From assembly GCA_951802425.1 (NCBI GenBank), contig OX637800.1, positions 3,162,001-3,226,000 of the forward strand: a stretch of DNA of 64,000 nucleotides, given 5' to 3'. Made by a program: the position numbers and the translations under genes. Within the stretch, counting starts at the first letter, position 1; each line of letters starts with the position of its first letter. Under the pieces are notes generated by a model. It worked only from the letters and a program-made list of their open reading frames with translations, made no database searches and was not told where the DNA came from. The DNA is from Clavaria fumosa (lineage: Eukaryota; Basidiomycota; Agaricomycetes; Agaricales; Clavariaceae). Positions 40,674 to 51,184 of this stretch are shown one piece after another.

Positions 40674-43102
40674 CTACGAAGAGAAGGACTCATTCCCCGC
40701 GCTTTCATTTACTTTATCGCGCTTCATCTTATCCCAACACTCCAACGTCACGCTAGCCAAGAACCCGGGTATGCACTCCTCCTCTTCAATCCAGTACCGC
40801 ATCAACTGCGGCAGCTCCGGTGGCCCCCCTTCCCCTTGAGCGACAAGCTGCATCTTCATTCCCCCGCTGCCCGCATCCCCCATGGGCTGGAACACAAACG
40901 ACGCACACAGGTCAAATACACTCGTCACCTTCACCTGGCCGTTCGGAAAGAACGCGAGCTTCAGGCCGAGCACAGACGCCACCGCCTCGCGGAACTCGGC
41001 GCTCTTGGACGTGAAGATCTGCTGCAGCCGCAACAGCCGTTTCTCCTTCTGCTTCACGACTTCCTCAAGCTCTTGCTTTTCTCTGCGAACGAGCTCCCAG
41101 CTTTCCCGCGGGACCATGCCCTCCGTCACTGTGTCTTCCGCTAGAGCCATGCTGGTGGACCTAGCGCCTACTTCGGCGAGGCGCCGCAAGAGCGCCTCGT
41201 TCTCGCTGCGCAATTGATTCAAGACCGCCTCTCGCGTGTCCGCCCATTGTGACGCAGGGTTGTCTCTCAGAGAGAGGACCCGAACGCCCGGGGGGAGGTG
41301 CCGGCCACCGGCTATTTCGCCGCTGAGGTTGAAAAGTTGTTGGGAGAGGGACTCCACCTCTTCCTCCTGTTTCGACAATGCTTCTCGTGTGGTTTTCAAG
41401 TCTGTGGGTGGTGGAAAGAGATTGAGATGCGCAACAGCAGTCATAGATGTGTGAAGAAGTCGAACCGAGTTCAACAGCAGACTTCTCTGAGTCTAGCATA
41501 GCAATTTGCTGCTTCAGATTATCCCAACTTTCTTTTGTAACGGGACCGCGGGCCGCAATGTCGGTTTCCAGTTCCGTGTTGATTTGCTTGAACTCTGCTA
41601 ACAGAGCCTCGAGATGTTCAACCCGATCGTCCACCTGGAGGAGTGGATGGCCGTCCTGTAGGGCAGACTCCGCTGTGTGGCTCGCCTACGGGAAGATTCA
41701 TATGAGCTTTAAATGAATGTCAAATGGCCATACCAAAAGGGCACGTAGAAAGCCGATCTCACGCTCGCCCGCTTCCCATTTCTTCTGCTTCGTAGCGAGG
41801 CTGTCCTTGAGGAACATCGAATCAGCGTGCAGTTGTAGGCTCTCTTGCGTCAATTTGTCGACAGTGGCTTGCAGGGAGGCGACTTGAGATTCGTGCTGTC
41901 GCACAAGCGCGAGCGTTGAGCCATGCTCTTCGAGCAGTAAAGCGTGAGCCAGTCGGATGTTGGCGAGCGCATTCGTTTGAGCAATTGGTGTTTCGGAGGG
42001 CGTATTCGTCGAGGAACCTGAGACAACAGCATTCGCCCTGGGAAAATGTCACATTGTCGGCCACTGATCAAATGTGGCTTCGCATACCATTGCTCGCGCT
42101 CTTTCCTCGCAGCTTCGACCTCTGCCTCCGCCCTGAGGAATTTGGTCCTGAACTCCTCTAATGAAGTGACCTTCCTCTCCAGGTTCGCTTTCTCCTCCTT
42201 CAAGACTTCAATGCTAGCATGTCTCTCGCGCAAAATATGTAGCTCTGTAGTTAACTTGGCATTCGTTAGCTCAAGCTGGCGTAAGTAGGACGCCTGGCGG
42301 TGGAGTTCATCCCTGACAATGGCCCAGTTGTCATCCTTGGCATCGTCACTGGCATTGTTTTGGCGGGAAGAAAGCTCGTCGAGCTGACCGCGCAGCGTTG
42401 AGATGGTGGCGTCTCGTTCTGCTACGATTTTCTTCGAATTATCGAGTGAAGTGGTGAAGAGAGATATTTGGCGACTGAGGGTGACAATTTCAGACTCTTG
42501 GGCTGATAGTCTTTGTTCGCTCGAAAGCTGGAACGAGGAGTGCAATTCCTGGAGGTCGACGTGTTCTTCACGTAAAACGGATAGTGTTCTTCGCAGTGTT
42601 CTTATCTGCTCATCTGTATTTCGCTTGAAGAGGGACAAGGGACATGTCAAGTAGTATCTCTAGGAGCATTGTATATCCGCAGACCTTCTGGTCCTCGGCA
42701 TTACGCTCAGCTTGCTCCTTTGCGTCCCGTTCCTCCTGCTCTCTCTCGCTGAGCCACCTGCGATCGCGCTCGAGGCGCTCAATGATGACCTCCTTCTCCC
42801 GTAGCTTCGCCTCGAGCTCAGCCTTGGCAGATCTCAATGTGAGCACTTCACGCTCAGACGAGGCATGCGTAAGATGTGAGGCAAGAGCGGCGGTGCGTGC
42901 TTGGCGCTTCGATGACGAATGCTTTGGGTCTTAGTAAGGGCATAAATTCGTGCGCGTGTACACAACGGAAAGCAGGCGGGAGAGGAAGGGAAGTTCGCGC
43001 ACCGCGCTCAAGTTCAGCAGTGAGGGAATCACGTTTAGTAATTAACGAACGCGCTGTGAAGCTGCGCGTAGGGCGCGACAGCGTGGGCTTGTCGCTGCTC
43101 AT
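40674..43102 (-). CDS. MAD1: Spindle assembly checkpoint protein MAD1
   Basis: Six exons; introns 42930-43002, 42624-42684, 42038-42087, 41686-41733 and 41402-41465; joined length 710 residues. MAD1 recruits MAD2 to unattached kinetochores and nuclear pores. Nearly the whole chain is heptad-rich coiled coil (IIERLERDRRWLSEREQEER, VRREKQELEEVVKQKEKRLL). The C-terminal globular domain is recognisable by KEKRLLRLQQIFTSKSAEF, REAVASVLGLKLAFFPNGQV and the ending RYWIEEEECIPGFLASVTLE. An RLL just before that domain resembles the RLK Bub1-binding motif with Lys replaced by Leu; this rests on motif memory. The start at 43102 (MSSDKPTLSR) is preferred; an in-frame ATG ten codons upstream exists. The 3' neighbour is a CG-poor intergenic stretch. 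Confidence 0.9.
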
Positions 43103-43622
43103 CGACTGAGAAACTGAGAGCAGGTCCCTCACCGTGTGCGATTAGGTAATGTGGTGAACTAGAATGTGTTGTCCCCGGTGCCTTGCAAAGTTGTACAGTA
43201 CTGCGCGATCCAAGGACCTCGCCCCACCTTTTTTTGACATCAATTTTTTTTGACATCAATCACCCTTAGGGGTTGCACTCGCTTATGTTTCATAATATAA
43301 GGAACCTGAAATAAGGAACCTTTAAGTACTGAAACCTGAAAGAAAGGCGCACAAACAAAAGTAAACCAACATGTTCTTACATACTGTGCATGACCCAGTA
43401 CTTGGTCACACTAGCTATTTTGGCCTTGTTCTCTCACAATTTCACAGGTAATGACACAGGGTCTTTTCAGGGTGCTGGGCATACTTCTTGATAATGTATT
43501 GATGCAGTATAAATAATACATGACCAGCCACAGTAATGAGGTTACATAACAAGGTTGCTTGAGGTTTGCAAAGTTGTGGTTGTACTGGGCTGGGCCTTAT
43601 TGGCTGTGTGTCCTTGTGTTGG
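43103..43622. other. MAD1 upstream region running into repeats
   Basis: The first ~170 bp upstream of MAD1 are of normal composition and contain a short tandem TTTTTTTGACATCAAT repeat (43228-43260). From about 43260 the sequence becomes AT-rich and repeat-like. No gene was seen. Confidence 0.5.
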
Positions 43623-43911
43623 TATCAGACTGGGTCTCACACAACTTAAGTGTAAGGTCATGACGACAATACTAAGATAAGGGGAAAAGAGTACAAAAAG
43701 GGAAACGACAAAGTACTTATAGCGAGAGCCCCGGCACTTGCCGATGTTCCCATGCTCGGACCCTCGGGTCATGTGACACACCCAGGCCCAGGTCATGTGA
43801 TCTTACGATTATGTAATCTGACCACAGCCACAGGTCATGTGACCTTCCAACAACCCTCCCCAGTTTCTCCACAACTCCTCTTTGGGATGGCTTATGTAAG
43901 CAATCCTAACA
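43623..43911 (-). mobile_element. Solo LTR C with target-site duplication
   Basis: A clean 289-bp solo LTR. On the minus strand it starts TGTTAGGATTGC and ends CCAGTCTGATA, and it is flanked by the 5-bp duplication GTTGG (43618-43622 and 43912-43916). It is the reference copy for the LTR C family. Confidence 0.93.
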
Positions 43912-44327
43912 GTTGGCCCTAGTTATCAGCAACAAAAAATGGAAAATCATATTACCTAAAACATCAGGAAATACCTACTTTGCTAATTGAGATCTAGGCT
44001 GATACTAAATTCTTCTAATTAGATCTAATTGTCCCTAAAATGTGAAAATTAGATCTAATTGACCCTAAAAATGCAAAAATTAGTGAGACCTAGAGAGATC
44101 TAGAGAGGACTAGAGAGGACTAGAGAAATTTGTTCTAATTTTGTATAATCTAGAGAATCCCATGTTACCCCTTTCTCAATTAGAGGAATTTAGATCTAAT
44201 TTGTTGAAGCCTATCACACAATTAGAGAAATTTAGGACTAGTTTGTTCAAGGATTATCACACAATTAGAGAAATTTAAAACAAATATAATATAAATTTCT
44301 TCAAGTATTACACATTTAGGACCTAAT
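43912..44327. repeat. AT-rich CTAGAGA/TTAGATCTAATT repeat sequence
   Basis: Short dispersed motifs recur: TTAGATCTAATT, CTAGAGAGGACTAGAGAGG and ACAATTAGAGAAATTTA. It resembles the CTAGA-rich stretch at 46.1-46.8 kb, so the TGC-rich block between them may belong to one repeat. Confidence 0.55.
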
Positions 44328-45380
44328 TTGCTCTCCCTTGCCGCTGCCAACCGCTGCTGTTGTGTCACTGCCACTTGCTCCTGCTGCTCTTGCCGCTGTT
44401 GCTTGTTGCCACCGCTGTTGCCACTGTCGCCCGTTGCCACTGCTGTCACTGCCACTTCTGTTTGTCACCGCTGCCACCACTGCTTTTGCCACCGCTGTTG
44501 CTCTTGCCACTGCCGCCGCTTTTGTTTCTCCTCCATCACTGCTGCTGCCGCTGCTGTTGCTCATCGTCCACTGTTGCTTGTTGCCACCGCTGCCACTGTT
44601 GCCTTTGCCACCACTGCTGTTGTTGCTCCTTCTGTGTCACTGCTGCTATTGCTTCTACTGCTGTTGCTGCCACTGTTGCTTGTTGCTGCTGCTGCTGCTG
44701 TTGCTGCCACCACTGCTGTCACCTTTGCTTTTGCCACTGTTGCCCATGCCACCACCACTGTTGCCTCTGCCACCATCGCTGTTGCCTCTGCCGCCATCAC
44801 TGTCACCTCTGCCGCCATTGCTGTCACCACTGCTGTTGCCGCTGTTGCCGCTGTTGCCACTGTTGCCGCTGTTGCCACTGTTGCCTCTGCCGCCATTGCT
44901 GTCACTGCTGCTGCCACTGCTGTCACCTTTGCTATTGCTCATCACTGCTGCCACTGCTCTTTACTGCCACCACCGCTGTCGCTGCCACTGCCACCGCCCT
45001 TGCCCTTGCCCCCACCGCTGTTGCTTTTGCCACTGCCACTATCGTCTTTGCTATTGCTCTTGGTGCTGTTGCTGCCGCTGTTGCTTGTTGCTGCAGCTGT
45101 CGCCACCACCACCGCCGCTATCTCCGCCGCTGCTGCTGTTGCCCTTGCCACTGCCGCCGTTGCCTCTGCTGCCATTGCTGTCGCCTTTGCTATTGCTCCT
45201 GTTGCCCGTTGCTGCCACCATTGCCTCTGCTGCCATCACTGCCGCTGTTGCCTGCTGCCACTGTTGCCGCCACTGCTGTTGCCTTTGCCACCACCACATT
45301 GCCTTTGCCGCCATTGCTGTTGCTGCTGCTGCTGCTGCTGTTGCCTTTGCTATTGCTCCTGCCGCAGTCAAGTGGTGACT
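44328..45380. repeat. TGC/GCC-rich simple-sequence block
   Basis: About 1 kb of interspersed CTGCTGTTGCC, GCCACCGCTGTT and similar triplets. All three plus-strand frames stay open for more than 340 codons, giving low-complexity Leu/Ala/Cys strings, so this is composition and not a gene. It resembles parts of repeat D (11.2 kb, 60.7 kb). Confidence 0.7.
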
Positions 45381-46120
45381 AGGGACATAGTCAGGACTGG
45401 GTCTGAGAAAAAAAGAAGGAATGTACACATGGCATGGAACAAAGGAAGGAGTGTACATACACGAGTGAACATGCTGCCCAAGGAGATCTGCCTCAGAAGA
45501 ATGCGACTGCGCTTGAGCTGCTCGTCAAGGATCGATGGCCAGCCCTGTGACTGTGGTGCCCCATGTATTGCTGCTGTTCGTGTGGGTTCCTTCCTTCCTC
45601 TGTCCAGCAGGTTGCAGGTTAGAAAAAGAGTGGAAGCGAAACAGAGTGGAGAGATGCACTGTCAAGGTGAAACTGGTGAAACCCATATTTGGCGGCGAGT
45701 GTGTGTGACCAAAGGTCGAGACGGGGCCTTTGCCCGTTGGTAGGCCGAGGAGCTTCGCCAAGATGGGCAAGTTGGGAGCCCGTGGGGGGGGGGAAACAGG
45801 GGAGAGGGGGAAGTCTCGGATGAGTCTGAGTCACCTGAGGGGGATTGGTGCTGACGAGAGCAGGGAGAGGAGAGGAAGGGATGTAAGTGGATCGTCGTTG
45901 TTGGTGGCCATCGTTTGAGGGGTGTGTCGCACTTTGAAAAAACTTCAACACCAGATCACATGATCTGATACTGCAAAGGTCTGCTTTTGTCATGGCACAG
46001 TAGCAGCAAGCCTCCCAAACTTCATGTATTACATACACAATCAATATTGCACACAAAATGAACATCAAGGCTTCAGAAGGGCCTCTTCTACACATAGTGG
46101 CAGCATTGGACTACCTTAGC
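45381..46120. other. Unassigned region
   Basis: CG content rises slightly compared with the flanks. A frame on the minus strand (about 45619-45950) contains Pro/Ser-rich text without a recognised domain. It is possibly a transposon internal remnant. Confidence 0.35.
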
Positions 46121-46880
46121 ACTAACTGTAGTCATATTTGAGCAAGTAAGCACTCATTAGAAGATTTAGAACAGGATTTGCAATGTTTAGAGTTGGGTGA
46201 GACCATCTTAGCACTAGCTTGAGTAACTGAGAATTCACTAGATGATAACAGATCTTGCCAATCTCATATAGAATAAGACAAGAGTTTCCTAGAGGAATCT
46301 AGACTAGGTTTGCAGCAATTAGATCATGGCTAGATTTTGCTAGAATAAGTTTAGAGGAATTTAGAACTAGGTTTGCAGCCATTAGATCATGGCTAGATTT
46401 TGCTAGAATAAGTTTAGAGGAATTTAGAACTAGGTTTGCAGCCATTAGATCATGGCTAGATTTTGCCAATCTCATCTAGAATAAGTTTAGAGTGTTTTAG
46501 AACTAGATTTGCAACTCATAGAGTTGTGCTAGAGCTCTTTTTGATATCCTAGACTGTATTAGAAGGATTAGATCAAATTTAGACTTCATTAGATCATGTC
46601 TAGCAAAGGAGGTTTTCCCTGATGAAGAGTGTGTTTGGTGCAGGTTTGTCACACCTACTAGTTGCTAGTTGCTAGTTGATTGAGCTATCCCTCAAAGGGA
46701 CTAAGTGTAAGTCTAACTTCTCATGGAGCTAAGGATGAATTTAGTTAAACTAAGGACTGAGTCTAGTAAAACTAAATATAGTATCTGCTGACTAAGGACT
46801 AAGTCTAGTCTGACAAATTTGGTATCCAGAGATATCCAGACTTTGGGAGAGTTGGCCCATGCCAGCTCCCTTCAGTCCAG
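46121..46880. repeat. CTAGA-rich repeat region with a 63-bp tandem repeat
   Basis: Dense TAGA/CTAG motifs. From about 46310 to 46475 a 63-bp unit (starting AGATCATGGCTAGATTTTGC) repeats about 2.5 times, with starts at 46321, 46384 and 46447 and near-perfect identity. Confidence 0.85.
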
Positions 46881-47690
46881 TAAGTACATGTATTGAGCAC
46901 ATGCCAAAATATATATATTGTGATCTCAAAATTTCACATGGAGCAAAGGTGTGTTCAGTGAGGCTTGTCACATAATGAGATTGAGAAATGAGATAGAGGT
47001 ATTGCTATCAAAAATATGTAGAGCTCAGAGCTCTACATATTTCTGATATTGTGTCGCATGACAAAGTTGAGTGCAGCATTGCACCTCTATACTTCAGTCA
47101 CACACACACTTTTCACCTTCACAATCTCATTATGATGAAAGAAAAGGACAAAACCTCAACAAAATGGACTGTTGCTGACAAATCAAGACTCTGATCAAGC
47201 AGAAACTCACAGGAAACTGGGCAACAACAATCTGAAACCTGTTGCCTGGACTGCATGCAAGAATGCTCTCATTGGGAGTGAGGAGGTCTCTAGTGGTAGT
47301 ACCAAGACTATAGCTGCCATCAAGAGTTGCTGGCAATAGGTATGTGCCAGTTGTAATGTCTTTTTCCTTGGACAGTTGATTCAAGCCAAGCTGCAGCTCA
47401 AACAGGAGTTTGATGTTATCAAGGAACTCTATGGTCTGTTGTCATGGTCATTCCAACTATAGAGGACTGGAATTGTGGAATGTTGGGATCTTGGATTTCA
47501 GAAAAGTGGAATTCTGGGTTTGGACTCAGAGTAGATTGGTGTGAGGTATAGAAGATCAAAGTCTGGGGAGTACATGGGGTGTATCAACCAATATATATAC
47601 TAAGTCCATTGCTTGGGAAACTGGACTCCAACAAAGTAACTGTGGGGAATGGAGAGTGGAGATGACAGTCAGGGGGGGAATGAAGGTATC
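46881..47690. other. Unassigned repeat-like region with a perfect hairpin
   Basis: No gene. Contains a perfect 14-bp inverted repeat with a 3-nt loop (47012-47042; arm AAATATGTAGAGCT). An outer inverted pair, ATAATGAGATTG (near 46974) and CAATCTCATTAT (near 47123), encloses it. Confidence 0.6.
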
Positions 47691-47896
47691 TATCAGACTC
47701 AGTCTCACACAACCAAGTGGGAGGTCAATGATGAAGATACTAACATAAGGGGAAGAAGGGTACAAGAGAGGAAAAGCGAAGGTATATATACTCAGACTCC
47801 TGGCTTTCCCATGCTTGGGCCCTCTGGGTCACGTGATGTGCTAAAGGTCTGGGTCATGTGACCTTGATTGGGTGGCTTATGTAAGCCATCCTGACA
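47691..47896 (-). mobile_element. 3' LTR (LTR C family) of a chromovirus remnant
   Basis: On the minus strand it begins TGTCAGGATGGC directly after a polypurine tract (AAGGGGGGGGATTA, 47897-47910) and ends GAGTCTGATA. It is about 206 bp, shorter than the solo copies. No matching target duplication was found. Confidence 0.82.
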
Positions 47897-48626
47897 TAAT
47901 CCCCCCCCTTTAAGGCAGGGCATCCTGACCTGCTAGCTTTGCCTTGTCTGGGTATTGCTGGAAGAAATCTTGGAGCAACAGTGTTACATTGGTGAGGTTC
48001 TGGCGAGGTTCCCAAGTGTTCTCCTCCACTGGGTATCCCAACCACTTCATCAAATACTTCACCCCACATCCAACCTTTTTGACATCCAGGATTGCTTCAA
48101 CATCATACTCCAAGTGGTCATTGTCAATCATAGGGGGTGGAGGAGGAGGTAGGTTCTGAGAGGGGAAAGAGGGAGCAACATATGGGGTGAGCAGCACCTC
48201 ATTGAAAACCCAGTGAATATGCCATGCTCAGGGGAGCTTGAGCCAGTATCTTGCTGGTCCAACCTTCTCTTCAATGATGAAGGGTCCTGCTTGCTTGTTG
48301 TCGAGTTTCTTGGAGGGTTGGTCCATTTTTAAGTTTCAGGTGTCCAGCCAGACTAAGTCCCCCCTTTGAGTATTCATGACTTGGCCACTTTCCCTTATCA
48401 TAGCTGGCCTTCATTGCATCTGCCACCTTCCCCATTGCTTCCCTGGCTGCTCTTCGGGATTCTGTGAGCTTGGCCATCCATTTGTCTGCTGCAGGGTTCA
48501 CCCCAGAGGGTGGCCAGATTCCACCATTCCATGGGTGCTGGCCATACTCCAGGTAGAAAGGAGTGAATCCAGTGGCAGAGTGCTCACAGTTATTGAGTGC
48601 AAACTCTGCTGTAGACAGCCACTCTC
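47897..48626 (-). pseudogene. Chromovirus integrase C-terminus and chromodomain remnant
   Basis: Reads EWLSTAEFALNNCEHSATG and LEYGQHPWNGGI (integrase C-terminal part), then a damaged linker, and the chromodomain EYDVEAILDVKKVGCGVKYL ... WLGYPVEENTWEP, ending in a stop before a polypurine tract. The reading frame is broken between about 48200 and 48330. The upstream half of pol is absent; its place is taken by another LTR at 48627. Confidence 0.88.
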
Positions 48627-48917
48627 TATCAGACTGGGTCTCACACAACTTAGGGGTAAGGTCATGACAACAATACTAAGATAAGGGGAAAAGGGTACAA
48701 AAAAGGAAACAACGAAGTACTTATAGCAAGAGCTTCAGCACTTGCCAGTGTTCCCATGCTTGGACCCTCAGATCACGTGATGCGCCAAGGCGCAGGTCAG
48801 GTGACTTTGGTGATTACATAATCCGACCCCAGCCACAGGTCATGTGACCTTCCAACAACCTTCTCTAGTTTCTCCACAACTCCTCTTCTTGGATGGCTTA
48901 GGTAAGTGATCCTAACA
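48627..48917 (-). mobile_element. LTR C of a second chromovirus-derived element
   Basis: On the minus strand it starts TGTTAGGATCACTTACC after a polypurine tract (AAGAGGGGGTGA) and ends CAGTCTGATA; 291 bp. Its far end lies directly inside the integrase sequence of the neighbouring remnant. Flanking 5-mers (CTCTC and TCACC) do not match, so this may be one end of a larger insertion or a rearranged junction. Confidence 0.83.
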
Positions 48918-49440
48918 TCACCCCCTCTTAAGGCTGGGTGTCTCGACCTGCCAACTTCACTTTCTCAGGGTACTGCTGGAAGAAGTCACAGAGCAGCATT
49001 GCCACATTGGTGAGGTGCCACTGAGGCTCCCAGGTCTGCCTCTCTGCCCACACACTTCTGCTTCGCCCCCACACAGGTGATGCAACAAGTTCCCCGCCCC
49101 CTACTTGGGTATGCACAATCCAGCGACAACTGCTGGCACCTATTGCACAACCCCCACTCCACCTCGGACTCTGGTGTCGGAGTCTGCTTCCGCCCCACTC
49201 CCTGCGCCTGCACAGTCTCCTCAGTGTGCTGCTTCGCCTCCACCGCCTTCGCCTGCTCCATCTCCTCCTGCCTCATCCCTTTTCTTCTGCTCCTCCTCCT
49301 CCTGTGCCTTCTTCTCTTGCAGCACCTTGAGCTGCCTCATGAGGGCCGTGATCTCAGGGTCCTCATCCTCCACATGTGGCAGCATGGTGATGGTGACCAC
49401 AGGGCATGGTTGAGGGCAAGAGGGGCAGCTGGGCCCACTC
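48918..49440 (-). pseudogene. Internally deleted retroelement: zinc-cluster segment joined to chromodomain tail
   Basis: From the right: a Glu-rich helical segment (LMRQLKVLQEKKAQEEEEQK), a Cys-rich motif (CNRCQQLSLDCAYP ... CCITCVGAKQKC) and then, within a few codons and in another frame, the last part of a chromodomain and its tail (TWEPQWHLTNVAMLLCDFF, then a stop). Reverse transcriptase, RNase H and integrase are missing between them. This looks like an internal deletion that fused a gag-side and a pol-end segment. Confidence 0.7.
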
Positions 49441-49689
49441 TGGGTGTGCTGGGGTTGTTTGACATTGGAAAGAAAAAGATCAAAGGAGTTTTGCCCATGT
49501 TATGGGCCAGTGTTGGTGGTTATGGGTTAAGGAAGAAAAAAAGTGGAGTGCGACGCATGCAGCCTTTTGACCCTCAAAATTTTTTGGACTCTGCTTGATG
49601 CACTGTGAAACTAACTCATTATGGAGGACACATGTTCACATGGACTTTGGCCACAGGGTCTCAGGGGTTCAACCCTAAGAGGGGGATAC
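49441..49689. other. Retroelement-flank sequence ending in a polypurine tract
   Basis: No gene. It ends with AAGAGGGGGATAC just before an LTR start at 49690, which looks like a polypurine tract on the plus strand. GGTTCAACCCT just before it resembles a tRNA B box. Confidence 0.45.
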
Positions 49690-50411
49690 TGTTATGACCC
49701 CATCCAATCACATAAGCATGATCCCTGCTCTGGACTCCAGACTCTGCACCAACTCCAGCCATCTCCGATCTGCTCCTCTGTAACTCTGCATCCTCTGCTC
49801 CATGCCTTCCTCAGACTCCATTCTGCAGTACTTTGGACCTTTCAGACTTTGTTCTAGAACCTTCTCCCTCCATCCCCTTGTTCTGTTTACCATTGGGAGG
49901 ATGCCCTTGACCCATGGGAGTCGTTTCTGTTGTTGTTTCTTTGTTCCATGAAAATTGCACACACACTTGTGGTGAAACTCTCCTAGTAATTTGATATATA
50001 CTATGTTTCATAGTACTCCTATACTCCTGTCCTTGCAGTATAAGATCCCACATGTATTTTCCTGTTCTGCAGTTCGAATATTAATGTCTCTTGAACCTAA
50101 ACATCTCTGAGCTTTCGTCCTCATCATTCTCCATGATCTCCATGTCATCTGATCAACTCCAACCAACTCTGGCGGACTCCGAAGAACTTTGGAGTTTGAC
50201 TTCTGTTCTGATTCTCTTCTGGGTATTGTTTCTGTCTGATAAATCAGGACATGTATATATGTGGTGGCACAACACATATGTTGAGGCCACAGTCCCATAA
50301 AGTCCCCTCTGTTTATACCTACTTCTCTGTTTCTCCAATATCAGACTCCAATAGAAAATCTCCATTCCACTCTGCTAACTCCTACACTACTAACCTGATA
50401 GGACTGTGACA
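49690..50411. mobile_element. LTR F (related to LTR E)
   Basis: Begins TGTTATGACCCC and ends GACTGTGACA; about 720 bp. It shares both end motifs with LTR E (TGTTATG ... TGTGACA) but is diverged inside. Contains TATA-like GTATATATG near 50248. Orientation is ambiguous because both ends read TGT...ACA. No target duplication was found. Confidence 0.6.
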
Positions 50412-51184
50412 TGGTGCAGCAATCTGGAGTTTGGGTTGGGAGTTTGAGTTCCCAGGTTCAGATAATGCAACTTTCCTGCATCTGGTAGTCTGGAAATTGA
50501 CAACACTGTCTCTGACCCAATGAACCAATGGGTTCTGGTGGGTGAGTCAGTAATATCCTGGGACTGCAGAGGAGGTTGAGTCAATCAGAGTGATGAGGAG
50601 ATCTTGGTTAAAGATTCCTGCAGTTGGGGAGTGAGTCAGAGATGGGGTCGGATTTTGATGGATGTAAAACAATCCATTGGAAATGTCGGGATTTGGCAGG
50701 GCAAAATCAGAAAGGCTCGGATTTGTGTTTTTCCAGATGCACAAAATGCAATGTCCAGGGTCAGTTGGAGCTTTGGAAACATGGAGACTGAAGTACATGG
50801 AGATGGGCAGGAATTATTTTACAAAAGATCAGATGGAGTGGAAATGGCAAATGTGCCAAAGCAGAACTCATAAGTCAAAAAATCAACTTGAGAATGTTTT
50901 CAGAATTTCGGGGTTTTCTCAGATGTCAGATCCATTGAAGGGGTTCAGGTTCCCTTACACCAGAACTTGGTCTGGTGGACTTGGTAGTGGCATGGGTTGC
51001 ATCAGTGAGGTTTAGTGGGACAGCAGAGTATTCTCAGCTGGTCAGGATAGTGATGTCAAGAATTGATGATTCACTTGGAGTTGTGGGGCAGGGTGTTGGC
51101 CTCTTGTTCGCTAAGGGGTTGGAGGTCAACTGTGGGTCAGGTGAAGGAATTTTTCAGGACTAGAAAGCAGGAGTCCAGATACAC
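50412..51184 (-). pseudogene. Degenerate gag region next to LTR E (copy 1)
   Basis: Reading leftwards from the LTR, the sequence starts GTGTATCTGGACT, as does the region after LTR E copy 2 (63158). It then contains VREPEPF-like text near 50950, matching the VREPECFDRSNP of the gag at 63.4 kb. Many stops and frameshifts follow. Confidence 0.6.

Noticed and set aside
44328..45743. A 471-codon plus-strand frame
   Set aside because: Low-complexity Leu/Ala/Cys text from TGC/GCC triplets, with all three frames open; no plausible protein.
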